From an uncultured Halieaceae bacterium (GTDB lineage: Bacteria; Pseudomonadota; Gammaproteobacteria; Pseudomonadales; Halieaceae), in assembly GCA_938074135.1 (NCBI GenBank), contig CALJFL010000038.1, positions 1 to 64,000 on the forward strand: DNA of 64,000 nt, given 5' to 3'. A program made the position numbers and the translations under genes. Under the pieces are notes generated by a model. It was not told the origin of the DNA and did not search any database. It was given only the letters and a program-made list of their open reading frames with translations. Positions 43,909 to 52,063 of the stretch are shown piece by piece. Within the stretch, counting starts at the first letter, position 1. Each line of letters begins with the position of its first letter.

Positions 43909-44757
43909 ATGGATGCAATGCTGGCAGGCAAGACCGCACTGGTAACGGGGGGCGCAGGGGGCATAGGGCTGGCGACGGCGCTTCTTTTTGCCCGTCAGGG
44001 TGCTCAGGTGATTATCGCCGACCGTGACCCCGAGGCGATCCGCCGGGCCGAGGAAAAGCTGCCCACCGAAGCGGGTCACAGCTGCCACCGGTGTGATGTG
44101 ACAGTCAGCGAACAGGTCACCAACCTGTTTGCACAGGTAGAGGCCCGATACGGCTCGCTGGACATTCTGGTCAACAACGTGGGTGATTTTCTCGGACTGG
44201 TAAAACCGCTGGAACACATGACTGACGACGACATAGACGGGCTTTTCTCGGTGAACCTGCGGCAGGTTATGATTTGCTCGCGAGAGGCGATACCGCTGCT
44301 GCGCAAGGCCCCTGAAGGTGCAGCCATCGTCAGCATTTCATCGATCGAAGGTTATCGGGGGATGCCCAATATCACACCCTATGGTGCTTACAAGCTGGGT
44401 ATCGAAGGGTTCACCAAGAGTCTCGCGCTTGAGCTGGCGCCGGATAGAATTCGGGTCAATGCCATCGCCCCCGAGACTACCGAAACAGAACAGGTAAATC
44501 CCAGGGAATGGATCGCACCTGAGGATTACAATCGGCCCAACCACTGGGTACCACTGGGCCGTTTTGGTCAGCCCGGTGATACCGCCGGTTGCGCCCTGTT
44601 CCTGGCCAGCGAAATGGCGGCCTGGGTTACCGGCACCGTTATTCACTGTGATGGCGGCGCGCTCGCCGCCGCAGGCTGGTACCAAACCCCCGAAGGACAC
44701 TGGACCAACACACCAATCGTCGACCGCAGCGGTATTCCCTCGCTGCGGGTAGACTAG
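43909..44757 (+). CDS. SDR family oxidoreductase
   Basis: About 282 residues from the ATG at 43909; an ATG at 43891 would add six. TGGAGGIGLAT is the cofactor loop, ADRD after beta-2 points to NAD, NNVGD replaces the more common NNAG, and SISSIEG plus YGAYK form the active site. The C-terminus extends 25 residues past the usual end (EGHWTNTPIVDRSG). The small lipoprotein gene follows after 18 bases. Confidence 0.87.
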   Translation: MDAMLAGKTALVTGGAGGIGLATALLFARQGAQVIIADRDPEAIRRAEEKLPTEAGHSCHRCDVTVSEQVTNLFAQVEARYGSLDILVNNVGDFLGLVKPLEHMTDDDIDGLFSVNLRQVMICSREAIPLLRKAPEGAAIVSISSIEGYRGMPNITPYGAYKLGIEGFTKSLALELAPDRIRVNAIAPETTETEQVNPREWIAPEDYNRPNHWVPLGRFGQPGDTAGCALFLASEMAAWVTGTVIHCDGGALAAAGWYQTPEGHWTNTPIVDRSGIPSLRVD

Positions 44758-44775
44758 GAAGAAGGAGACAAGGCC

Positions 44776-44967
44776 ATGAAACGAGCTATTACCGTCACAG
44801 CAGCGCTACTGATGTTGGGTTCCCTCCACGGCTGCGTAAAAGAAGACCCCGAGGATGCCATACCCGAAGGCTACAAGCGGTCACTGGAAAAAGCTGACGG
44901 CGTGGAGCAGCAGCTGCAGGACACAGCGAACAAACGGCTGGGCGAATTGGAAGCCAGCAGCCAGTAA
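44776..44967 (+). CDS. Small lipoprotein of unknown function
   Basis: A 63-residue protein with a lipobox (GSLHGC, Cys20) and a mature part of 44 residues that is charged and helical (KADGVEQQLQDTANKRLGELEA), probably a short coiled coil. AAGGAG lies upstream. I know of no name for it. It follows the SDR in the same transcription unit and is convergent with the LysR gene. Confidence 0.75.
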   Translation: MKRAITVTAALLMLGSLHGCVKEDPEDAIPEGYKRSLEKADGVEQQLQDTANKRLGELEASSQ

Positions 44968-44983
44968 CACCTGACGCTGCGCC

Positions 44984-45976
44984 TCAGGCCAGGGAAGCTG
45001 TCCGCGGCGGCTCGACTTCCACTTTATTATCGGAGCGCGTCAGGTGCATCATCAGCCGTGAGCGCAGCCACTGGTGTGGCGCACTGCGGGCCGTGCGGGT
45101 ATGCCGCATCAAAGACATTTTGCCGCTATTGCTGCTATGGGTATTGCGTATCATCCGTTGCAGTTCCTCCGGCAATTCGCGGCCCACAATAAGCTCACGA
45201 TAGAGACCGCCCTCTTCAAAACCGGCGTTCGCCACCAGCAAGGAATCGGTATGGGTGACCACACCCACTGCCGACGCAAACTGGGTTGTCTCCAGCACGA
45301 TGTTGCGATGCACCCCATACTGCCCCAGCACATCGTCGACCATGCTGGTGTTCTCACGGGTCAGCCCGGGCAGGTACAGGCGAAGATGGGGATAAGCAAG
45401 AAAGCTCTTTAGATCAAATGGCTGATCAACCAGCGGGTGGTCCACTCGCATATAGCAGCGCGGGGCGATTGCTGCAATCGGCTCGGCATGTATGTCGCGA
45501 TCGGTTTCCAGGGCCACAAATGCGGCGAAGTCCGCCTCGCCCTTTTTCAGTTTGTCCTGATAATCCGAGGGCACCTCAGCCGTTACGATCTGCACATTAG
45601 GTGCGGACTGCCGCAAGTCCGCCATCAACGCCGGCAGCAGGCTTTCGCTGACGATGGGTGGCAACAGCAGTTTGAAGCCACCGACGTAACTTAGCGGATC
45701 GAAGTCTTCGTCGCCGAGCACCGATTCCACTGATTCCAGCAGACCCGGCAGGTCGCGGGCCAACACCTCCGCACGGGGCGTAGGTACTAATCCGTGCGCC
45801 GTGCGGGTAAACAACTCATCATCGAAGGCGGCGCGCAATTTTTGTAATGTCTTGCTCAGCGCAGGTTGCGATACCGACAGGCGTTCGGCGGCCCGGGTAA
45901 CGTTACGTTCCTCAAGCAAAATTTGCAGTGCAACCAGCAGGTTCAGGTCGGTGCGGACCAGTTTTCGTGAAATCAT
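44984..45976 (-). CDS. LysR family transcriptional regulator
   Basis: A 330-residue regulator from the ATG at 45976 with a GGGGGGA run upstream. The helix-turn-helix lies at about 10-60 (TDLNLLVALQILLEERNVTRAAERLSVSQPALSKTLQKLR), the ligand-binding domain from about 90. It resembles the NodD/SyrM or NahR-like group in which the DNA-binding part starts DLNLL. It is divergent from a DUF4136 lipoprotein gene, with a 240-base gap holding a palindrome just upstream of its start. Confidence 0.9.
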   Translation of the reverse strand: MISRKLVRTDLNLLVALQILLEERNVTRAAERLSVSQPALSKTLQKLRAAFDDELFTRTAHGLVPTPRAEVLARDLPGLLESVESVLGDEDFDPLSYVGGFKLLLPPIVSESLLPALMADLRQSAPNVQIVTAEVPSDYQDKLKKGEADFAAFVALETDRDIHAEPIAAIAPRCYMRVDHPLVDQPFDLKSFLAYPHLRLYLPGLTRENTSMVDDVLGQYGVHRNIVLETTQFASAVGVVTHTDSLLVANAGFEEGGLYRELIVGRELPEELQRMIRNTHSSNSGKMSLMRHTRTARSAPHQWLRSRLMMHLTRSDNKVEVEPPRTASLA

Positions 45977-45993
45977 TATTTCCCCCCACAGAA

Positions 45994-46008
45994 ATAACTT
46001 ATAGTTAT
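45994..46008. promoter_or_regulatory. Short palindrome in front of the LysR gene
   Basis: Arms ATAACT and AGTTAT with a TAT centre, 18 bases from the LysR start. LysR proteins bind AT-rich interrupted dyads near their own promoters, and a TATAAT (46006-46011) adjoins it. A self-regulation site is plausible but not shown. Confidence 0.45.
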
Positions 46009-46216
46009 AATGCAAACATTAGCAGACAGATCAAGCCAAAGCACTGCCTAATTTTGGGAAATCTATTTAAATTACAATTACCTAGATAACCCTATCGTTC
46101 GCGCTAGCCCGCAGCCAGTTCCGTTCGCAGAGCGTTTCACAGTGCAGGAGTCTACTAATCAACGGTGAATCGTTTAGTATCTGCTTTTCTATTCTTTTAC
46201 CCTGGAGACCACCCCC

Positions 46217-46786
46217 GTGATCTTGCGCCTGCTGCTTCCTCTATTTGCCTTCACTTGCCTGGTCGCCTGCAGTAGTAGCCAGACACCTGGCCAACAGGCC
46301 GGCGACCCACTTGGACGATCGAGCGCTGTATCCGTTGCCATGCCCGGGTTCGTTACCGATGAGAATACCGTGCTGAACTGGCGCTCAGACCTGATCTGGG
46401 TCGACGATCCTGAAGGCCGCTTTGAACGCCGTGGGCAGATTCTGCAGCAGGCGCTGCAACAGGAATTTGAACGCAAGGGCTATCGCTTCGCCACCGCGCA
46501 GGATTCTCCCGACTACGATGTGGTCGCGGTCGTGTTGCTGGGTGAATTGCAGGATCACGCGGAGATCCAGGAAATATTCAGGCTCTATCCATCGCTGGCC
46601 AACCCGGCCGCCGGTTACGGAAAAGGCACCGTGATGCTGGCAATCGCACCTCACGGGACCAGCGATATCGTCTGGCGCGGCGCGCTGGAAGTGTACACCG
46701 ATCCGGGGATGCAGCCGGTCAATGCCCGGGACGAACGGCTCAGGTGGATTGCACAACAGTTACTCGGCAGCATTCCCGCGGTGTAG
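46217..46786 (+). CDS. DUF4136 lipoprotein, first copy
   Basis: A 189-residue protein with a lipobox (CLVAC, Cys18). GTG start with GGAG 9 bases upstream. The DUF4136 pattern is an early Tyr/Trp-rich strand, here NWRSDLIWVDDPEG, then a helix with QQEFERKGYRFAT and SPDYDVVAVVLL. Function unknown; the family is common in outer-membrane lipoproteins. The next gene codes for a paralogue, 95 bases on. Confidence 0.82.
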   Translation: MILRLLLPLFAFTCLVACSSSQTPGQQAGDPLGRSSAVSVAMPGFVTDENTVLNWRSDLIWVDDPEGRFERRGQILQQALQQEFERKGYRFATAQDSPDYDVVAVVLLGELQDHAEIQEIFRLYPSLANPAAGYGKGTVMLAIAPHGTSDIVWRGALEVYTDPGMQPVNARDERLRWIAQQLLGSIPAV

Positions 46787-46881
46787 TCCTGTTGGCTGGC
46801 GGCAAGAGGTGCTGCTACCATGAGACTGCTCCAGATCAGGCCAATGGCCAACCGTCAGCTTTCATTCAGCAGAGACATCTA

Positions 46882-47463
46882 ATGCGAACAATACAGATAC
46901 TGGCAGTCACGCTCGTTGCGGCCCTCTCCCTCGCCGCCTGCAGTGGCGTTGAAACCAGGCCGGAAGAAACTGACACATTTGCCGCTGGCAATTACACGTT
47001 CTATCGCTGGCGCAGCGAACCCCTTGAAAACACAGCTGCCTCCCGAGACCCTGTCTACGTCATGGATCCTATCGTACGTGCAGCCGTTGACGCTGAGTTG
47101 AAAAACAAGGGCTACCGACTGAACCCCGAAAAGGCGCAATTCAGTGTCGACTACCTATTCGCTACCGGTATGCGCATGGGCCAGAAAGGCAGTGAGGCCA
47201 GCAATCTTTCGAACTATCCCGGCGTGATACCAAATCGTAATGTAGACCAGGCTTCCGTCGACAACGCCTACGCCCTGGGAGGAGTCAAGGAAACCAGCAA
47301 TATCGCCCTGCAGTTCAATGACGTTGAGCGCAAGGAAGAAGTGTGGCGGGTAATCGTGACCAAGATTGTCGAAGATGCCAACCGGGTTGACTCAAGCCGC
47401 CTGCGCAAAAATATCAACGCTGCCGTCAAAGAGGGTTTACGCTCGCTGCCAAAAGCGAACTAG
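46882..47463 (+). CDS. DUF4136 lipoprotein, second copy
   Basis: A 193-residue lipoprotein (lipobox LAAC, Cys20). The ATG at 46882 is preferred to the longer reading from 46744, which overlaps the first copy. The pattern NYTFYRWRSEPLENT, ELKNKGYRLNPEKAQFSVDYLF and the late EEVWRVIVTKIVED is DUF4136. Both copies have the same order of elements but share few residues, so the duplication is old. Its last 4 bases overlap the convergent dehydrogenase gene. Confidence 0.82.
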   Translation: MRTIQILAVTLVAALSLAACSGVETRPEETDTFAAGNYTFYRWRSEPLENTAASRDPVYVMDPIVRAAVDAELKNKGYRLNPEKAQFSVDYLFATGMRMGQKGSEASNLSNYPGVIPNRNVDQASVDNAYALGGVKETSNIALQFNDVERKEEVWRVIVTKIVEDANRVDSSRLRKNINAAVKEGLRSLPKAN

Positions 47464-48431
47464 GGGTAAACCTCGGGATTGACGCAGTGGGGCATTGGTT
47501 TGCCCTGCAACGCAGCGAGGGCGTTCTCCACAGCCATGTCGGCCATGCGTGCACGCGTCATTACCGTTGCGCTGCCGATGTGCGGCGCCAGTACTACATT
47601 GGGTAGATCAACCAGCGGATTATCCGCCGGCACCGGTTCCTGCTCAAAAACATCAATACCTGCAGCATACAAGGCACCTGACTTGAGCGCTTCGGCCAGT
47701 GCCTGTTCGTTCACAATCCCACCACGCGCCGTATTAATCAGAACCGCTCCGGGCTTCATCATGGCAATGCGCTGCTCGTCGAGCAGATCGCGAGTTTCAT
47801 CGTTGAGCGCAACGTGAACAGTGACAAAGTCGCTGCGTAACAACAACTCCTCCAGCGACACATTGTCGATGCCGGGCAGTTGTCGCTCGCTGCGATTCCA
47901 GCCCAGAACGTTCATTCCAAAACCCGCGGCGCGGCGGGCCACCGCCTGGCCTATCTGGCCCAGCCCGATAATGCCCAGGGTGGCGCCACTGACATCCTTG
48001 CCGGTAAAGAAGTCAGGCGACCAGGCATTTTCGGCGCGCCAGTTACCCTGCCGCACGAAGCGGTCGGCCTCACCCATGCGTCGCGCCGCAGCCAGCATCA
48101 GTCCGAAAGTGGCGTCGGCGGTGGTATCCACCAAGACACCGGGTGTATGCCCGAGTGGGATCGATCGACGGGTCAGCGCAGCCACGTCAACGTGGTCCAC
48201 ACCCACTGACATGCTGGACACAAACTCGAGATCCGGCAAATTCGATAGCAGGTCCGAATCAATTCTGTCGGTGAGCAGGCAGACCAGGCCATGACAACCC
48301 GCCAGCTCCTCCCGCAGGGACGAAGCCGGTAGCAAACCCGGGCCCACCCAGACGTTGAGATCGCAATGCTGGGCCAGATCGTGGATTCTCTCACCCGGGA
48401 GCTGATGACTTACCAGTACTTTTTTAGACAT
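47460..48431 (-). CDS. D-isomer 2-hydroxyacid dehydrogenase (glyoxylate/hydroxypyruvate reductase type)
   Basis: A 323-residue enzyme from the ATG at 48431. GLGQIGQAVARR is the NAD-binding loop, followed by NRS, where Arg would suit NADPH. NTARGGIVNEQAL carries the substrate-binding Arg, and the catalytic His lies in LAPHIGSAT. Glu is in DVFEQEPV. It reduces glyoxylate, hydroxypyruvate or another 2-keto acid. The gene stands alone and ends against the DUF4136 gene. Confidence 0.9.
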   Translation of the reverse strand: MSKKVLVSHQLPGERIHDLAQHCDLNVWVGPGLLPASSLREELAGCHGLVCLLTDRIDSDLLSNLPDLEFVSSMSVGVDHVDVAALTRRSIPLGHTPGVLVDTTADATFGLMLAAARRMGEADRFVRQGNWRAENAWSPDFFTGKDVSGATLGIIGLGQIGQAVARRAAGFGMNVLGWNRSERQLPGIDNVSLEELLLRSDFVTVHVALNDETRDLLDEQRIAMMKPGAVLINTARGGIVNEQALAEALKSGALYAAGIDVFEQEPVPADNPLVDLPNVVLAPHIGSATVMTRARMADMAVENALAALQGKPMPHCVNPEVYP

Positions 48432-48653
48432 TCGCTGAGCATACCGCAAGGCAGCCGACACACAAACCGCAATGGCTTGTCGATTTTACAATTGCCGTTA
48501 TCATCAGTGGTGCTCGCCAATGGGCATGACTCGTTGCAGCATAAGCAGCGTACTTTCGTTACTATCGCGTACCCGGTTTGAGCGGCAGCGCCTGCGACCC
48601 GGTAATGTCACAGTAAGCGGTTTGCCGACCCCCGGCAGCCCCCGAAAAAATGG

Positions 48654-49352
48654 ATGAAAATGAGCGAAGACACCGATGTTATCAACGGCGACCTGAGCAA
48701 GCGCCTGGCCATTGATACGCAGGCCATGCCCTGGACGTCCAGCCCTGGCGGACACGTGCTGCGTAAGCGCTTGCACCGGGTCGGCCCTCCCGAGTCCGGT
48801 CAGGTGACCTCGCTGGTGCGCTATGAGCCCGGCGCAAGGTTTCCTGGCCACGATCACCCCCAGGGTGAGGAGATCCTGGTCCTGGAAGGGGTTTTCTCTG
48901 ACGAACATGGCGATTGGCCGGCCGGTACCTACCTGCTTAATCCGGAGGGCTTCTTCCATGAACCCTATTCAAAAGAGGGCTGCCTGCTGTTTGTAAAGCT
49001 GCGCCAATTCCCCGGCCTCGATCGCCAACACATTGCAATACATTCAGGCGCTGTCGATTGGAAAGCGTCTGTGCGCAAATGTGCCAGCTGGAAAAAACTC
49101 TATGCCCAGGAACCCTACTCAGACTTCACCCGACTGGAGGCCTGGGATACCCCGTCGGAACTCGGGCAGGTCAATTTCCCCCAGGGGGCTGAACTGTTCG
49201 TCCTGAACGGCAGTTTCGCCGATGCTCTGGGCCAATACCCCAGCCACTGCTGGTTGCGCATCCCTGCAGGTGGCTCAATCACCCCTGTCAGCAGCGATTA
49301 CTGCGAACTGTTTATCAAGGAGGGCGGCTTCCAGTACCTGCAACGCGGTTAG
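48654..49352 (+). CDS. ChrR-type cupin domain protein
   Basis: A 232-residue protein with two cupin repeats. An ATG at 48660 is an equal start candidate. The first cupin has PGHDHPQGEEILVLEGVFSDE (near 60-80), with the metal His and Glu and the pattern of anti-sigma ChrR C-terminal domains; the second is degenerate (LPQGAELFVLNGSFADA without the His pair). There is no N-terminal zinc anti-sigma domain, so it is probably a metal-binding sensor or enzyme and not a classical ChrR. No sigma factor is adjacent. Confidence 0.83.
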   Translation: MKMSEDTDVINGDLSKRLAIDTQAMPWTSSPGGHVLRKRLHRVGPPESGQVTSLVRYEPGARFPGHDHPQGEEILVLEGVFSDEHGDWPAGTYLLNPEGFFHEPYSKEGCLLFVKLRQFPGLDRQHIAIHSGAVDWKASVRKCASWKKLYAQEPYSDFTRLEAWDTPSELGQVNFPQGAELFVLNGSFADALGQYPSHCWLRIPAGGSITPVSSDYCELFIKEGGFQYLQRG

Positions 49353-50113
49353 AGCGTGAGACCGCCATCCACTATGATGCATTCGCCGTTGGTGTAGCTG
49401 CTGGCGTCGGAGACCAGGTAAAGCATGGTACCGGCCATCTCCACCGGCTCGGCATGCCTACCCATAGGGATTTGCTCCATGGCTTTTGCGTAAATCTCAT
49501 CGTTGGAAAATAGTGCGCCGGCAAACTTCGTATTGGTAAACCCGGGCAGAAGCGCATTACAGCGGATACCAAGACCGCCGCATTCCTTGGCAAATACCCT
49601 GGTCATATTGATTACCGCGGCCTTGGTAATTGAATAAATGCCCTGCATCATCCCAGGCTGCAGTCCATTAATCGATGCGGTATTGACGATCACGCCCGCG
49701 CCCTGGTCACGCATCATCTTGCCAGCTTCAATGGACATGAAAAAATAACCGCGGATATTCACTTCCACTGTTTTGTTATATGCACCCAGGTCGGTATCAA
49801 GTACGTGTCCGAAGTAGGGGTTGGCGGCGGCATTGTTAACGCAGATATCCAGCCGACCATGCGTCGACCTTATGTGTTCGAAAGTCGCGTAAATATCGTC
49901 CATGTTGCCCACGTGACAGGCAAATGCCTCAGCGCTACCGCCGGCATCACAAATAGATGTTGCAACCTTTGTGCAATCGTCAATCTTGCGGCTGGAGACG
50001 ATGACATGGGCGCCCTGCTCAGCCAGCAGGCGCGCAGTTTCTTCACCAATACCGCGGCTGGCGCCGCTGACAAGAGCAATCTTACCGGTGAGATCAAATA
50101 GTTGGGTAGCCAT
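49349..50113 (-). CDS. SDR family oxidoreductase
   Basis: A 254-residue classical SDR. SGASRGIGEETA is the cofactor loop, SSRK after beta-2 points to NADPH, NNAAANP and the active site with YSITK are intact. It matches the length and pattern of FabG-like and gluconate 5-dehydrogenase-like enzymes. AAGGA lies about 10 bases upstream of its ATG. Its stop overlaps the convergent cupin gene by 4 bases. Confidence 0.9.
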   Translation of the reverse strand: MATQLFDLTGKIALVSGASRGIGEETARLLAEQGAHVIVSSRKIDDCTKVATSICDAGGSAEAFACHVGNMDDIYATFEHIRSTHGRLDICVNNAAANPYFGHVLDTDLGAYNKTVEVNIRGYFFMSIEAGKMMRDQGAGVIVNTASINGLQPGMMQGIYSITKAAVINMTRVFAKECGGLGIRCNALLPGFTNTKFAGALFSNDEIYAKAMEQIPMGRHAEPVEMAGTMLYLVSDASSYTNGECIIVDGGLTL

Positions 50114-50176
50114 TGTTGGAGCGTTCCTTGTAGTTGTTTAACAGGTGGGTAAATAGAGACAGCGAATATTACCCGC

Positions 50177-51358
50177 TCAATCGGGGCTTTGCATCCCGGT
50201 ATGGCGGTGGGGCTTTTCCCACAGAGCCCAGGCGAGATAGATCACAACCAGCGCCGCGCAACCCAGCCATGCCGCCTGATAACCGAACAGGGCCAGGTTG
50301 GTGCCGGCAAACAAAGGGCCGACAACCCGACCCCAGGACCCTGCTGAGCTGGTAGTTCCGAGCATACGGCCGCGCAGTGCTATCGGAGTACGGTTGCTGG
50401 TAAGTGTATTGAGCACCGGCATGCACAAAGTGGCACCGGACATCGCCATAAAGGCAGCAGTCACCATGACCGGCATGGTCTCGGCAAAAGCTGCGGTCAG
50501 CAGACCGCACAGGAACAAAGAGATCGATACACGCAGCAGGGGAAATTCGCCCAGCAGCCTGATCAGCAGACCCATGAAACCACCTTGCATAACCGCCATG
50601 ATGATTCCCTGAATACCAAAAATGATACCCACCTCCCTGGGTGTCCAGTCCAGCAAATCAGCAACCCACAGCGGAAACATGTAGCTGAACGCACTAACAC
50701 ATGAATTGTGCAGCACGTACTGACAGGTCAACAGCCGGTTACCGGTCTGCTTCAACATCTGGTAAATAGATAAACCCTGCTTGTCCTGCTGCAAGGCGCG
50801 ACTCTCGGCCTGCCGTTGCTTCGACACCGACTCGGGCAGGAACAGTGCGGCCGCGATAATGGCAAGCACCGACATCCCGCCAGCGACAATGCACGGCAAG
50901 GTAAAGCTGTTGCCGTCTCCCGCCAGCAAGCCGCCCAATACCGGGCCCATAGCCAGCCCCAGGCCAAAGGCTGCGCCGATCAGACCCATACCACGGGCGC
51001 GGTTTTCAGGGGTGGTCAGGTCGGCCATCATCGCCGATGCGACACCGATGTTACCCGCCATCAAACCAGCGAACGCGCGAGCGGCAAACACCATCCACAG
51101 TTCCGAGGCCAGACCCAGCAACACATACGCCAACGCACCACCAGCCAGACAGATCATGATGACCGGTTTGCGCCCGATACGGTCAGACAACTTACCCCAA
51201 TAGGGTCCGCACAGCCCCGAGCAGACCGCGTAGGACACAATGATAAGTGCGATATCAAATTTGCCGGCGCCCAACTGGGGCGACAAAAAAGGCAGAATGG
51301 GGATAACAATGCCGAAGCCAATCAGGTCCAGCAGAATCACACCAAAGAGAATCGGCAT
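50177..51358 (-). CDS. MFS efflux transporter (TetA-like)
   Basis: A 393-residue transporter with twelve hydrophobic segments. The loop motif GKLSDRIGRKPVIM after segment 2 and the antiporter segment GAAFGLGLAMGPVLGG mark the drug-efflux (DHA1/TetA) branch. It likely exports a small organic compound; resistance is not implied. It lies 59 bases downstream of ubiX on the same strand. Confidence 0.88.
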   Translation of the reverse strand: MPILFGVILLDLIGFGIVIPILPFLSPQLGAGKFDIALIIVSYAVCSGLCGPYWGKLSDRIGRKPVIMICLAGGALAYVLLGLASELWMVFAARAFAGLMAGNIGVASAMMADLTTPENRARGMGLIGAAFGLGLAMGPVLGGLLAGDGNSFTLPCIVAGGMSVLAIIAAALFLPESVSKQRQAESRALQQDKQGLSIYQMLKQTGNRLLTCQYVLHNSCVSAFSYMFPLWVADLLDWTPREVGIIFGIQGIIMAVMQGGFMGLLIRLLGEFPLLRVSISLFLCGLLTAAFAETMPVMVTAAFMAMSGATLCMPVLNTLTSNRTPIALRGRMLGTTSSAGSWGRVVGPLFAGTNLALFGYQAAWLGCAALVVIYLAWALWEKPHRHTGMQSPD

Positions 51359-51417
51359 CCGCCTACCACCAAAACCGGGTCAGCCGCGCGGCAAAAAGTG
51401 CGCAGCTCGGCAAACAG

Positions 51418-51981
51418 CTACTCACCCGTCCAGCGTTGTACCTTGCCAGTATCCACGCCAAACAAATCCAGCGTCCTGGCGACGCTCTGGGTAACCATCT
51501 GGTCGAGGTTTTCAGGCTTGGCGTAAAAGGCGGGTACCGGGGGCGCTATCACCGCGCCCATTTCCGACAGCTGGGTCATGGTACGCAGATGCCCGGTATG
51601 CAAGGGCGTCTCGCGGACCATCAGCACCAGGCGGCGGCGCTCTTTCAATGCCACATCAGCCGCGCGCGTAAGCAACGTTGACGTCACACCGGTGGCGATT
51701 TCAGACATGGTCCTGATGGAGCAGGGAGCAATCAACATACCTGATGTGATGAACGAGCCGGACGCTATGGAGGCACCGACATTCTTGATAGCGTGAACCT
51801 CACTGGCCAGGGCCTCGATCTCAGAGCGAGACATATCAAGCTCGTGATGTAAGGTTAGCTCCGCCGACTTCGTCATCACCAGATGCGTTTCGATACCGCA
51901 GGCGCCCAGTAACTGCAAAGCGCGGACACCGTATACGATGCCCGACGCGCCACTGATACCCACTATAATTCGCTCTGCCAT
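51418..51981 (-). CDS. ubiX: Flavin prenyltransferase UbiX
   Basis: A 187-residue protein from the ATG at 51981. GISGASGIVYGVR is the FMN-binding start, SGMLIAPCSIRTMSEIATG the central signature, and MRETPLHTGHLRTMTQL the dimethylallyl-phosphate site. UbiX makes prenylated FMN, the cofactor of UbiD-type decarboxylases, here for ubiquinone or aromatic acid metabolism. No ubiD gene is in the window. Confidence 0.92.
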   Translation of the reverse strand: MAERIIVGISGASGIVYGVRALQLLGACGIETHLVMTKSAELTLHHELDMSRSEIEALASEVHAIKNVGASIASGSFITSGMLIAPCSIRTMSEIATGVTSTLLTRAADVALKERRRLVLMVRETPLHTGHLRTMTQLSEMGAVIAPPVPAFYAKPENLDQMVTQSVARTLDLFGVDTGKVQRWTGE

Positions 51982-52063
51982 GCCCTTCTCCAAAGCCTGA
52001 GCCGACCACTGTAGCAGTCCACGGGCAATAATTCATGGGCACCGCAGACTGCTACTCGCGCCG

